A stretch of DNA of 64,000 nt from Melastoma dodecandrum (lineage: Eukaryota > Streptophyta > Magnoliopsida > Myrtales > Melastomataceae): NCBI GenBank assembly GCA_029817715.1, contig JARUPY010000606.1:2418001-2482000 (forward strand), given 5' to 3'. Positions 1 to 10,051 of this stretch are shown here, in pieces (the stretch's first letter is position 1; the number at the start of each line of letters is the position of its first letter). Under the pieces are notes generated by a model. It did not search any database, was not told where the DNA came from, and saw only the letters and a list, made by a program, of their open reading frames with translations. Position numbers and translations under genes: made by a program.

Positions 1-562
1 ACTCCTACAAGCAAATGCACGACCGACACGAAGCTGCAATCATCGTCAACTACATGATTATCTACTAACGACACTCACTCTCCACCGACATTGTTCTAAT
101 CATTTGATGATTTTACTTACTAGGGATAGGGGAAGTAGTTGTAAATCTTCTTGTTGAGGATATTGAATATCACATTCAGGAAGTACCTGCAACACACCAA
201 CCAGAGGACAATTTCCTCATTTCACTCCCATCAAACTCCGCCGGCTCTGTTACCGTTTTATTGACCGTTAAACAGTCACCCGAGAAAGATATGACGTCAA
301 ACCCCACGAGCGGTTTCTCCCGTGCTAATTATATCCGGTAATTTAATCTAATGAAATCCGCTTAATCCGGAAGCTAAATCACGAAATAACTGACACGTGT
401 CGTTCTCACCACATGAAGAAGAAGAATCCGGTGACCAGCGCCGGGTACTTGTCAAAGAATCCGATCGGCGCGACCTTCGCCTCCCTGTCGTCAATTCGAC
501 AATGAAGCAACGAGACATTCGTCAGTTCGAGCTTCCGAGGAGAAGATGAGTTCCGACCGGCC
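1..562. other. Left-edge non-coding DNA
   Basis: I see no supportable gene in this stretch. It is mixed-composition DNA with a GC-rich end from about 430. A short open frame of 30 codons (413-505, plus strand) begins with three lysines, but nothing marks it as a gene. Confidence 0.4.
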
Positions 563-1240
563 ATGGAAAACGAACCTCACCCTCCGGAATCGCTCCCCTC
601 GGCCGGGGAGGAGGAGGCAGCGAGGCAGGGCTTGAGAGGAGAGCTCCGTCCGGAGGAATCGATCAGGAGAGAAGCCCTCAGCTGCCTCCCGCAGATCAGG
701 TTCCCGCCATCGCCGACGGCTTTTGAGGAAACACAGGAGAAGGACAGGGAGGAGGCTCTGGCGGCGTCACGGGGGAGCCTCGGAAGGCGGGAGGCGGCTG
801 CCGGGAAGGGGACTGCGCGCGAGAGAACCCGCGACTCCATGATCAGTCGGTTGGGAGCAGACGAAAAGGATTGGAAACAGGTGTGATGATTGTAACGTGC
901 ACCGCGGCGGGGGTGATGATATCGTCCGCGCCTCCTCCCACACTCCTTGTCGATGAATCTCTCTCTGTTCGTTTCCGTGAGGAAGAGGAGAGTGTGGTCA
1001 GGATAGCGCCTGTCTGTTCTATCGACTGGATGTGCGTGTCCACCCGACCCAATTGTTCCCCTATGGTCGGTTCCACTGTAAAGATCCTGCGCCCTACTAG
1101 TCAACGCCCCGATATTCACAGGAGGAGGGAAGGATGATCTGGGATAGATTGGACGGCTGGGAGGTGAGGTTGCAGGGTCATAGAGTGGGGAGGTGGTGGG
1201 ACTAGGTCTGCTGGAGGATTGGTGGGGTCCATCTTATCTC
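563..1240. other. GC-rich coding-like segment, possible retroelement gag remnant
   Basis: This block is clearly richer in G and C than its surroundings and has open frames on both strands. These are a 107-residue acidic frame on the plus strand (563-886) and frames of 77 and 180 residues on the minus strand. On the minus strand a proline-rich frame starting near 1232 is followed, after a frame change, by a short coiled-coil-like stretch (843-1076). That order resembles the N-terminus of a plant retrotransposon Gag. I could not match a family, so no product is assigned. Confidence 0.2.
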
Positions 1241-2211
1241 CGGCGAATGGACAGCAGGCAGGGATCCAATCCTTGTTACCATTTTCTTTCGGCAAAATAT
1301 ATATAGTATTTGAGACAATCTTTCGTTATTTTAATTTATTATATAATTTTTTATTAATTTTTATTTTTATATTAAATTTAATTAATCTTAAATATCTTCT
1401 AAGGAGCCTGATCCTATAAAAATGGACTTCAATAGCTCATTCATTCGCTCTACTTTACCCCGTGATAGTGACCTCTCAATCATTAAATTTTGACTTTCAA
1501 CTCATTTAATTTGACTATTAAAATTTAAAATAAAATAACATAAAAGAGATTTTAATGTTATATATCATTTTTTTAATTTTATTTTAGTCAATAAATAAAA
1601 GGCTCTCGTTTAATATTAATCAAAATTAAAATAAAATTAAAAATTAATAAAATTAAATAACAAATTAAATTAATAAAAAATTAAAAAATTAACTCAAAAT
1701 TAACGTGACGTTGCCTTTTCCTTTTCGGTAGGTTTTCCCTTGGTTTTCGAACAGAAGAGATTGATCAGGGAATGAGAAAGTATTTGGGCCGGGACTACAT
1801 GGGCCAAACAAAAAGCACATTGTAATAAGCCCAATACAAGTGGGGTAATATATTGTCATATTCTACTACATCAGACCGATTTTTGATCTTAGATTAAACT
1901 TTATACAGTCAATTGAAAACAAATAATCTCTCATTAATAAAATCAAACACCACATCGTTGATTTCTTTGAAAATCTTTTTCTGAATAAAAGCTTACCAAT
2001 AGAAAACAAAGGATCTCTTATTTCTGAATGGTTTCAATTATTTTATTTCTCATTGGACAAAGCCAACAGTAATTAAGTAATGCTAACGAAACAACAACAA
2101 CAATAAGAAAGCCGCCCCCCTCCAATCTTCGATCTCTGGCGTCATCGGGCTGCCGACCCATCGTGCTCGTGTGGAGCGCTGCCAAGATCATGCCCCGCAC
2201 TTTTCCCGCCA
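1241..2211. other. AT-rich intergenic DNA
   Basis: This is very AT-rich between about 1300 and 1700, with runs of A and T and no coding signal. Nothing in it could be recognised. Confidence 0.5.
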
Positions 2212-2580
2212 TCACTTTCCATTTTCTCCTTCTGTTTTGCTCTCGAGTTCCATCCGCCTCTGCAGCTCCTCATCGATTCGAGCCTTCAACTGGAGCAGCT
2301 GCTCCCAATCTTCCAGTTCGTCTGTGTTCCCTTCTCGGGGATTCTCACCCCTGTATCTTGCCACTACAGACTCGGTGGAGGGGCTCCCGTATGAACACAG
2401 ACGTCCACTGGGGGTGATCGTTAGGACTGTGACCTCGATTTCGCACATGTCTTCTATCTGGATCACTTTCTCAATTATGCGATTCGTGTACTTGATGTAA
2501 AGCTCACATCTCTCATCACCATTAGTCGGGGCTATCTTCGGCTTCTTCGCTCGACCACCCTTTGCTTTGTCTCTAGCCAT
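2212..2580 (-). pseudogene. Degenerate type I (M-alpha) MADS-box-like protein
   Basis: A 122-residue single-exon frame starting with a true ATG (MARDKAKG). Residues about 50-80 read like the second half of a type I MADS domain of the AGL62/AGL61 group. There is a remnant of the helix ending in a cysteine (EDMCEIEVTVL), then the strand and turn TPSGRLCSYGSPSTESVVARY, which matches the usual SPSGK-x-FSFG-x-PSVE-x-V-x-RF block. The first half, which should hold the DNA-contacting KRR-x-G-x-FKKA helix, is replaced by unrelated residues (YTNRIIEKVIQI). The C-terminus is a Glu/Arg-rich helix. Type I MADS proteins normally act in female gametophyte and endosperm. Loss of the basic helix suggests a non-binding protein or a pseudogene. 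The family match is from memory of the motif, so it is moderate. Confidence 0.5.
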
Positions 2581-4121
2581 TGCAGAACCTCACAAATGAT
2601 TCAGAATACGATGGGGGCAGCACGCCTTATTTATAAGACCACGTGCACAAAACCAAAGCGCGTACGTGAATACATCCTCGGAAATATTATCCTTAACGGA
2701 GTAATTTGGACGTCGCTATGTGAGTTGTCACTTTCATCGTATCCGCGGAATCATATCCTCCACTTTGTTGCGTTCTCATAATTATCGCAAACACATTGAG
2801 AAAATGTTTTAAGAAGAGCACGTCTCTACATGGAGGATAAAATCACCTTATTTTCTCATCCTACGCTGTATCCGCGCCTACAAATGTTTTAGAAAGAAAA
2901 TCAGGATATCATTTCGGAAGAAGATCGGAAAATCATTAAACCGAGACATCACTTTTGTTTAGCTTCTCGACTTTGTCGTGCTAGAGACAAAGATTTTGGT
3001 TTCTTGGTTTTTGAACGACTGCAAATGCACCAGAAACTTAATTTCGATTTAGCAAACACCCGAAAAACATCTCCAATTCAGATAAGAAAAACAAAGACGA
3101 ACCTTTGAGATGAAAGGCGGCTAGAAAACTTTTAGAACTTAAAAGTACGATATATGGAAAGTAAAGATCAAGATCCAGATGAAATATCTTTCGCGTTGAT
3201 CAATTACAGTGTGATTTAAGAGCCTTTTATAACCTTAATACACATTTATCTCAACAATAACCGGCTTGAAAAGACGGGAATTGTACAGGAGAAATGTTGT
3301 TTGGTCTCACTATTCCAATAAGATATTTCGACTCGGGGGCATTCCATCTAGGGTCGGCTTATCAGATCAATGACACACATCGGCAGCAGCAGCAGCACGT
3401 GGCATTAAGTTACCGGACTTCCTGCCATATATCAGATCACAGTCCTTATATTTCACGCCTCTCCTTCCGCAACAAGTCGATCAGAAAGAGATTTTAGGAA
3501 CAGCTACATATAATGCTGCATCGACTTTTCGTCCTATCATAGTCGCTGCATTATTTATTGTACTAACGATGAGTTCTGTTTGAGGATTTAAGAGAAGGAA
3601 ATGGATGGAATGGAGGGGTGTTCAAATGAAACACTCTGTTATTTTACCAGTCAATCCATTCATTCCACAGAACTTTGAACAAAACACAGCATAAGGTTAA
3701 TAATCTTTGGTTGTGTAGGGTGGTGTGGACCTTAAAGGATGCTGTGCAGCTTAGAATACTTATGTGAAAGAGAATGAGAGTAGGTGCGTTATAGGCCGCT
3801 TGTTGGTCCTCCGTCATTGTTGTTGCTTACCATACGAGCTTAACATATGCTTATCTGCATCTAGATGTCGAATAGGTTATGCTTATCTGCATCCAGGACT
3901 ATAGCCGGGAAGAAATTTAAAGGGACGGGCCTGGTCCATTATTTCGCGGTAGAATCCAGCGTGAATTCAGTGAGAAAGAAGATGCGGCCAAACTACGACT
4001 GAGTGGGAAGCCTTGGGAGAGAATGGTATTGTCCGTTTCGTATCCGAAAAGAAGAACAAATTATTCCAATATGGAGTTTTGTCTGAAGTTCATTTTGTTG
4101 CACAACAGTCAACGCCAACTG
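2581..4121. other. Intergenic DNA left of the Gypsy element
   Basis: No gene recognised. It has ordinary composition with a few purine-rich stretches, and the Gypsy target site duplication begins at 4122. Confidence 0.4.
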
Positions 4122-4126
4122 TCCTA
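4122..4126. repeat. Target site duplication TCCTA (left)
   Basis: The 5-bp word TCCTA here is repeated exactly at 23045-23049, immediately outside the two LTR ends. Five base pairs is the usual duplication left by Gypsy integrases. This fixes both ends of the element. Confidence 0.92.
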
Positions 4127-7100
4127 TGTGCGCACGCCCTTCCGGCCTAGCGGCGCGCGATGGCGGTTCGGGCAACCCGAGGATCCGGGCCCGCTCCCCC
4201 GAGGCCCAATCCGGTCGGCGTTCCGGCTCGAACGCCAGACGCTGCGGAAAGGGGCTCCGGGTTGGGCCTTCCCTTGATTCGCGAATTTCGCCCAGGAGCG
4301 GCTCGAGTAGCCGTCACCTCACCCCAAATGGCTCCGAAAAAAGGGTAGTGGGATTTGTTTTAGCTTTGGAAAACTTGTTCGGAGTCGCCACTTAATATTC
4401 TACCACATACGAAAAGGGTGGCGATTTGTCCAAAGAAGTTTAACTTTTGATTGACGGGTGTTGGGCGATCCCGCAATCCGTTACAATTGGGCTTAAAATA
4501 AAATTCGGGGAGGCCCGCACCTCCCCTTTGTACCTTGGTAGGTTTCTTCGAAAGTTTGAATTTGGGTCTTCCGAAGTTGCATGCTCAGTGTACATGCGAA
4601 GAAAATATAAGTGTGGTTAGTTGACTTTCATTTTCAAAGTCAAAACAATAATTCGAAATCAAAGAAACCAACATAAGTTTCTACAAAATCCAAATATTTA
4701 AGATCCAACCAGACATTAAGTAAACTGGTTAATGACAAGCATGTTTGTCAAATATCAGCAAAATCCAATGGTGGAATTAAAAATTATTCACACGCAATGT
4801 CAGCTGTATCATGCAGATGAGTATGCAGCATACATAGCTTAGAAATGAGAGCATAACTTCACCCAGGATCCGAATCCAAAGGAGGGATCTCATTCCACAA
4901 CGCAAAGAAGGTAATTCGGCCTCTCGCGTAAGCAATCCTTGGCCAGCAGACTGATAGGAAGAGAAAGTTTCATAACTCTTCAGTCGTCGGTCGAAAAATT
5001 ATGAAATTTTTTTACATGCCAGATAACTCAATCATGATTTATCATGCAAAAGTTTAGGAAAAATGAATGTGTAGTCTGTTGCCAGCGTAGCGGCGAATCT
5101 AGGCACTCGAACAGAATGTGTTTCGATCGGCCAGAATCGCAGATCAAGTTTGACCATGATTGACTGTATGCTAAACTTGTTCAAAATAAAAAGTGTAAAA
5201 CACAAAAAATTGTAGCAAATTAAGAGATCTAACTCTCGATTCAATTTTAATCCATTCAGAACTCAAATGAGTAAATTACGCTATCTGGTGCGCAAGATAC
5301 TCATGCTGCCGCAAAAGGGTAAGAGACATTAGAGGTCTCCGTTTGTTCTGAATGTTTATACTAACCAGATGATCCCGAAAGCCAAAACTCAAAGAATAAG
5401 ATTTGTAGAGGTTTCAAAGGCACTAATTTTGTAAAATTTGGGCATGTGATGAAAGAAATATAAATTTCTTCGTATAACAATATGAATATGCCCTGAACTG
5501 CAGTAACACATCTGTCCTATCTGCATTCCAACAGAGTTTTGACCAGGATATAAGGCTTTGATGAAAAAGTGTACAACATAAAAGATTTAGAGAACTCAAA
5601 GAGAGATCCATTCTGACCAATTTTAGGTTGAACGGAGCTCGGATTTTCGAGTTGTGTCCGAAAAACCAGTACAGCTATCCCGTTCTTGGACAGAATCAAG
5701 CCGTTTCTTTCGAACGAATAAAACCCGACCAAAACCGTCTTAAATGAGAAAGCGTAATACACGAAAGTTATAGAATGGTCAAAAAGGGAATGAATCCAAG
5801 TAGTTTCAAGCAAAACCGAGCTGTACAGACGAAACTAAGCCTGATAGAGTGCAACTGCACGCTCTGCGGATGCACAGAACAAGGCAGCTGCGTTCTCCGG
5901 CATTCGAAGAGGAAAAACACTAGCAAAACGAGTCCGTTTGGAAAACTTTTCAACAGAGAAGTTGTTCTCCATAGGAAAAGGAAGCCAAAGAGTCAAAAAA
6001 CAGATCAATCCGTGCACAGAGCACGAAGTTATACAGGAAAACGTCAAGAACGTGCAGCAGGAAATAACATCCTCATTTCAGTATGCGTATATCCCAACAA
6101 TCAAAGGTAGTTCGAACGACATACAGCAAAAACAATCCCCAGAAGCCATTGATGAGAATACATAGGAGATAGAAAGGGAGCCGACCTGATTTCGCACAGT
6201 TTTGAGCTTGCGAGCTCCGGTTACGATGTCTCGAAGATGCCGCAGCGTGTGTTCATGCAAACAAGAACAATAAATGAGGTTAGATTTGTCTAAGGAGCGG
6301 TGAAACGCGAAGAAAACAGATGGTAAAGGAGACTCACCGATGATGCAGCTTTCTTGAGATGGATTTCGGAGATGTTTATGGGGGGGAGGCGCTCGCGATG
6401 GGAAACAGCCCACCCCCACACCTCCCGAGCACGCACGCTCGCGATGGGAGACTCGTGTGCGCGTCGGGAGGAGTTCTTTGCTGGACGTCCACAATGGGAG
6501 CTTGTTTGGCATCTCATGGAGTGATATGCGAAGCCGGGGCTGACCAATCCAGGAAGATACAAGCTTCGACCTCCTCCACCACTTTGCTTCCTTAATGTCG
6601 TTTTCTCGCAACATATACAACGAAGGCAGAGCATGCAGAAAAGGAAGGTTAAATGCCATCTTATGGAAGGGCAAACATACAAGAGAATAAGTGAGGTTGC
6701 TCACCGTTAAGGGTCGTTTGCCTTTGGTTGCTACAACCGGTTTCGAAGACGACGACGAGGACGGGTTGCCGTCATTAGATACGAGAGACGTCAAAGCTGA
6801 TGAGTCGCTGGCTCGTGACATCATGATCGAAAGGCTGAGACTGAAGCTATACGAACTGTGGCTGAGTGTTCGTCCATCGATACTAGAGTGCTTCCTCATC
6901 ATGCTGATGAAGACCAAGCTCGGGTTGGCCTCTCAGGGGGGTTTCCATGCTGCTAATTCTTCTTACCTTGGAAGAAAATCACAGAGGAGTGGGAGCAATG
7001 GTGGGATGAATGGAAACGATGGTGCCCTGGTCTTCTTCTCGGTGAGGCCAAAAAAAAAAGAAGATGGAGATCGACGAAGGAGACGAAGGAATTGGGAGAA

Positions 7101-7590
7101 TGATTGATGACCAATGAAAACCGTCCCCCCCCTTTCTGTAATGTTCTCTACTCCTTTTATTCGTCCCCTTCTCCCTTGCCATCTTAACTATCATCTCTTT
7201 TAGTTTCTTGAATTTAAACCAATTTAGTTGGAATTTAACTAATTAGTTTACTTTACTGTTGGCAGGCATTAATGGGGAAGATGGTGCTTTGTCCTTGGAA
7301 GATTTCGGGGGGGTAAGGAATGTCGGGAGGTTGTTATTCGCAGGTGGGAGTAGGGGGGACAAGGAAGATTTTCCTTCAGAGTGTACGACCCCCTTCAGAT
7401 TGTTTGTGTGGGAAATATATGTATAAAAATTCAAATTTGTAAAAAGAACGGGCTGAAGTTGGGCTTAGGCATAAAAAGAAATGGGCTTGAAGTCGGGCTG
7501 CGGTCTAACAAAATGGACTTAGGCTTGGAACCATTTCATCTTATGTATGATGGGCTCGCAGGTTTTAGCCTAATAATTTGGGGTATTACA
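4127..7590 (-). repeat. 3' LTR of the Gypsy element (left copy, 3464 bp)
   Basis: It starts TGTGCGCACG and ends GGGTATTACA on the plus strand, matching the right LTR. Compared with that copy it lacks about five short blocks within its first 750 bp (near 4282, 4391, 4467, 4542 and 4870). It also keeps about 827 bp (6053-6879) that the right LTR lacks. Outside these indels I saw only scattered single-base differences. The several open frames inside, including one of 279 residues at 6078-6917 on the minus strand, resemble no protein family I know. Confidence 0.92.
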
Positions 7591-7602
7591 GTTTGCCCCT
7601 CA
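7591..7602 (-). promoter_or_regulatory. Polypurine tract for plus-strand DNA priming
   Basis: On the minus strand the sequence directly before the 3' LTR reads TGAGGGGCAAAC, purine-rich and abutting the LTR start TGTAATACC. This is the expected place and composition for the polypurine tract of an LTR retrotransposon. Confidence 0.75.
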
Positions 7603-8900
7603 TTGTGAGGGAATCTAGAAAGATTTTCTCGCAAGGATATTAGGAATACCTCAAATTATGTTTCGAACACCTGCACCTAAAAAGCTCATCAAAAAAATCA
7701 TTAGTCACAATGAAAACAAAACAACGAAATGTACATGCACATTATGTTTCATTTTGTCTTCTCTTTAAAAGCATATTTCTAAGCGAGAGCAGAGAAGATT
7801 TGTTGATTTCTCTCGTGTTTTACTCTCGTCTCCGAAAGCCATTTCAGTTGGATTTCTGAATTCCTTTGACTTGGATGCTCATGTACTGGTCGACGGAGTC
7901 TTTATTCGGGTTGTAATGTAGGTTCGGCATAAGGCCTTTAGATTGAAAGTTTAAGTCAGTCGTTTGAAAGAAGGAGTCTAAGGACCTCATTGAAAGCTAC
8001 TGGATCGTAGAGGTTCCACCATTCAAGCAAATTCTCTATCCTTTAGACAGCTCACCGGTTGACGTGTTTTGTTGGGGATGAACAGTCGGCTCACTAGTAG
8101 ATGTGGACAATCCACTTTGGGGAATGTTTTGTCTTTGACCTGTTTGATGAGTAGCACCTTTGCTTTTGCGACCTGCAATGTTGGTCCTGGTGCTTCATTT
8201 TTTGCTCTTTTGATTCTTCATCTTGCGCTCTCTTTTAAAGACCTTGGTCTTTGCGCTAATTCTTTCTTTTCTTTGCTGGATTGAAGGGATTTGCCCCGCT
8301 TTATTTTCTGACAATCTCCTTTCGAACTTGTATTCTTGAGAAGCTTTTTGAGATGCTCGGTCTTTAGGAATGACTCAACTGGTAAGATTACCTGTCGATG
8401 GTGCATCTTTGCTTGAATCTTAAGGAAGTGTAGCCTCTATGATCCGTTGCTTCCGGTCTCTAGCTACAGGATCTCCATTTTAACCTCGATATGAGGCGGT
8501 CCTTAGACTTGTTAGGTGTAGTGTATATGGAAACTCCAACTTTGGCTCGGAAGGGGCTAGCAATGGTTGATGTTTCGTGTTTGGAATAAAGAAGAAATGC
8601 TCGATCTCATCCCGGTTTAGAGCATCTTTTGTCAAAGGATTCGTTATCCGTCTGAATGCTCGTGTATGAATCCTCACAGTGTTTGCGCTCATCACTCTGG
8701 GTAAGTGTTTGGGAATAGGCTTGCCTTCTCAACTCTCGCTCAGAAACATTTTTATTAAAGATGATTTTGAATTATATGCAAATGAGCACACAAATGCTTG
8801 CGAAATAAACAGGTTTAGATACTCAAACCTCTGTAGTGCTCTTGTGCACTTCGAGGGGAAAGTGTTTGCACTTTCATGCCCCAGTCACGTTCTCTGAGAT
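7603..8900 (-). other. 3' untranslated region of the Gypsy element, non-repeated part
   Basis: No coding frame of note between the 3' LTR and the tandem repeats. The open frames are short and not family-like. Long non-coding 3' regions are usual in Tat/Ogre elements. Confidence 0.6.
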
Positions 8901-9990
8901 TAGAGTCAAACGGCTTCCACCCGACCACCCTCGCCGTTGCCCAGGAGTTTGTACTATACTGTGTGGATGCCCATGTACCTACACAGTTGACAACGGACAA
9001 AGACGAAGTTAGCTCATGTACTTCGACTCTCGCTTGGGGAGTTAAAAATGAAGTAAAATTTTCGCTGGGGAGATGAGATGGATATGTCCGTCTCAATGAT
9101 AGTTGAGGAAGAATATGCTTGTATCCTTGCTGAGGAATGCGACGTATGTAATCAACTCCAGCTTGAATGAAGGCAGGACTCCAGCTGGGGAAGCGGGGAA
9201 ACGACTCCGTCTGGGGAATCATGAGAAACTTTGTTAGAGAGCAGTGTAGATGATACTCCCTTTTGGTATGGTTATCTTTGGTGATGACAAAGGCAATTTC
9301 GAAGCTTTGGTTCGAAATTTTTCCTCCCAACCGCCCGCGCCTTTGTCTGTAATGTGGGATGCTTATGTACCTACACTAAGCAAAGGACAGACAACAAGTG
9401 AGCTCATGTAACTTGTTTCTTTTAAAGTAAGAATGAAGTTTGCTCATGTAACTTCATTTATATGAGAGGTGGAGTAGAGTTTTGATACTTCCCTTTTCTA
9501 TGTGTTTCATCATTGCATCTTTGTCCGTAGGAATCAAAGGATTGACGAAATAGTTACTCTTGTTTGACGTCTGTTGTGCAAGGAAGCTCATGTACCTATC
9601 AAACAGATAGCGAGAAACAAGGGAGTTCGTGCGACTTGTTTCTGTTAGAGTAAGAATGAAGTTTGCTGCTGTAACTTCATTTGTAAGAAAGGTGAAGTAG
9701 AGTTTTGGTACTTCCCTTTTGTTTGATTTCGTCATTGCGTCTTCGTCCGATGGAGTCGAAAGGTTTGACGAAATTGCTACAAGACTTTGGCTTGAAGCTT
9801 TGCCGCCCTACCACCCTCGCCTTTGCCATAGGAGTTTTGTACCATTCGTGTGAGGAGTTCTTGTACCTGCCCACGAGACAAAGGACGTATACGAAATAAG
9901 CTCATGTAATCTCGCTTAGTCAGGTAAAGAGAGTGTTGATTGTGTAATTCTCCCTTTTCATGTGTCAGCGTCTTTGCTCTAATCGACTCC
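8900..9990 (-). repeat. Diverged tandem repeats, about 225-240 bp period
   Basis: A recurring unit can be followed by shared words. The marker CCCTTTT occurs near 9258, 9491, 9715 and 9952, spaced about 233, 224 and 237 bp. The words AAGAATGAAGTTTGCT and GTAACTTCATTT recur in the two middle units (about 9428 and 9653). Versions of CTCATGTAACTT and of ACCACCCTCGCC (8927, 9328 and 9813) recur through the array. The two central units, about 9413-9636 and 9637-9860, are the most alike. The array sits between the pol stop and the 3' LTR. Confidence 0.8.
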
Positions 9991-10051
9991 CTGGGGATAT
10001 AGAGGAACTTTGCTGACGTATATTGCTTTGAAGTTTTGGCTTTGACACTGC

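Noticed and set aside
577..1119. 180-codon minus-strand frame in the GC-rich left block
   Set aside because: Overlaps equally long frames on the other strand and in other phases, with no recognisable domain; GC-rich DNA gives long chance frames.
4282..4900. Idea that blocks missing from the left LTR are introns lost by splicing before reverse transcription
   Set aside because: On the element's strand the missing blocks do not run from GT to AG. For one of them a GTTAGT start exists but the end lacks AG.
6078..6917. 279-codon minus-strand frame inside the left LTR, considered as a captured gene
   Set aside because: No family-like motifs, Ser-rich low-information sequence, and the region is LTR DNA missing from the other LTR by a deletion with a 2-bp joint. 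The frame is likely chance.
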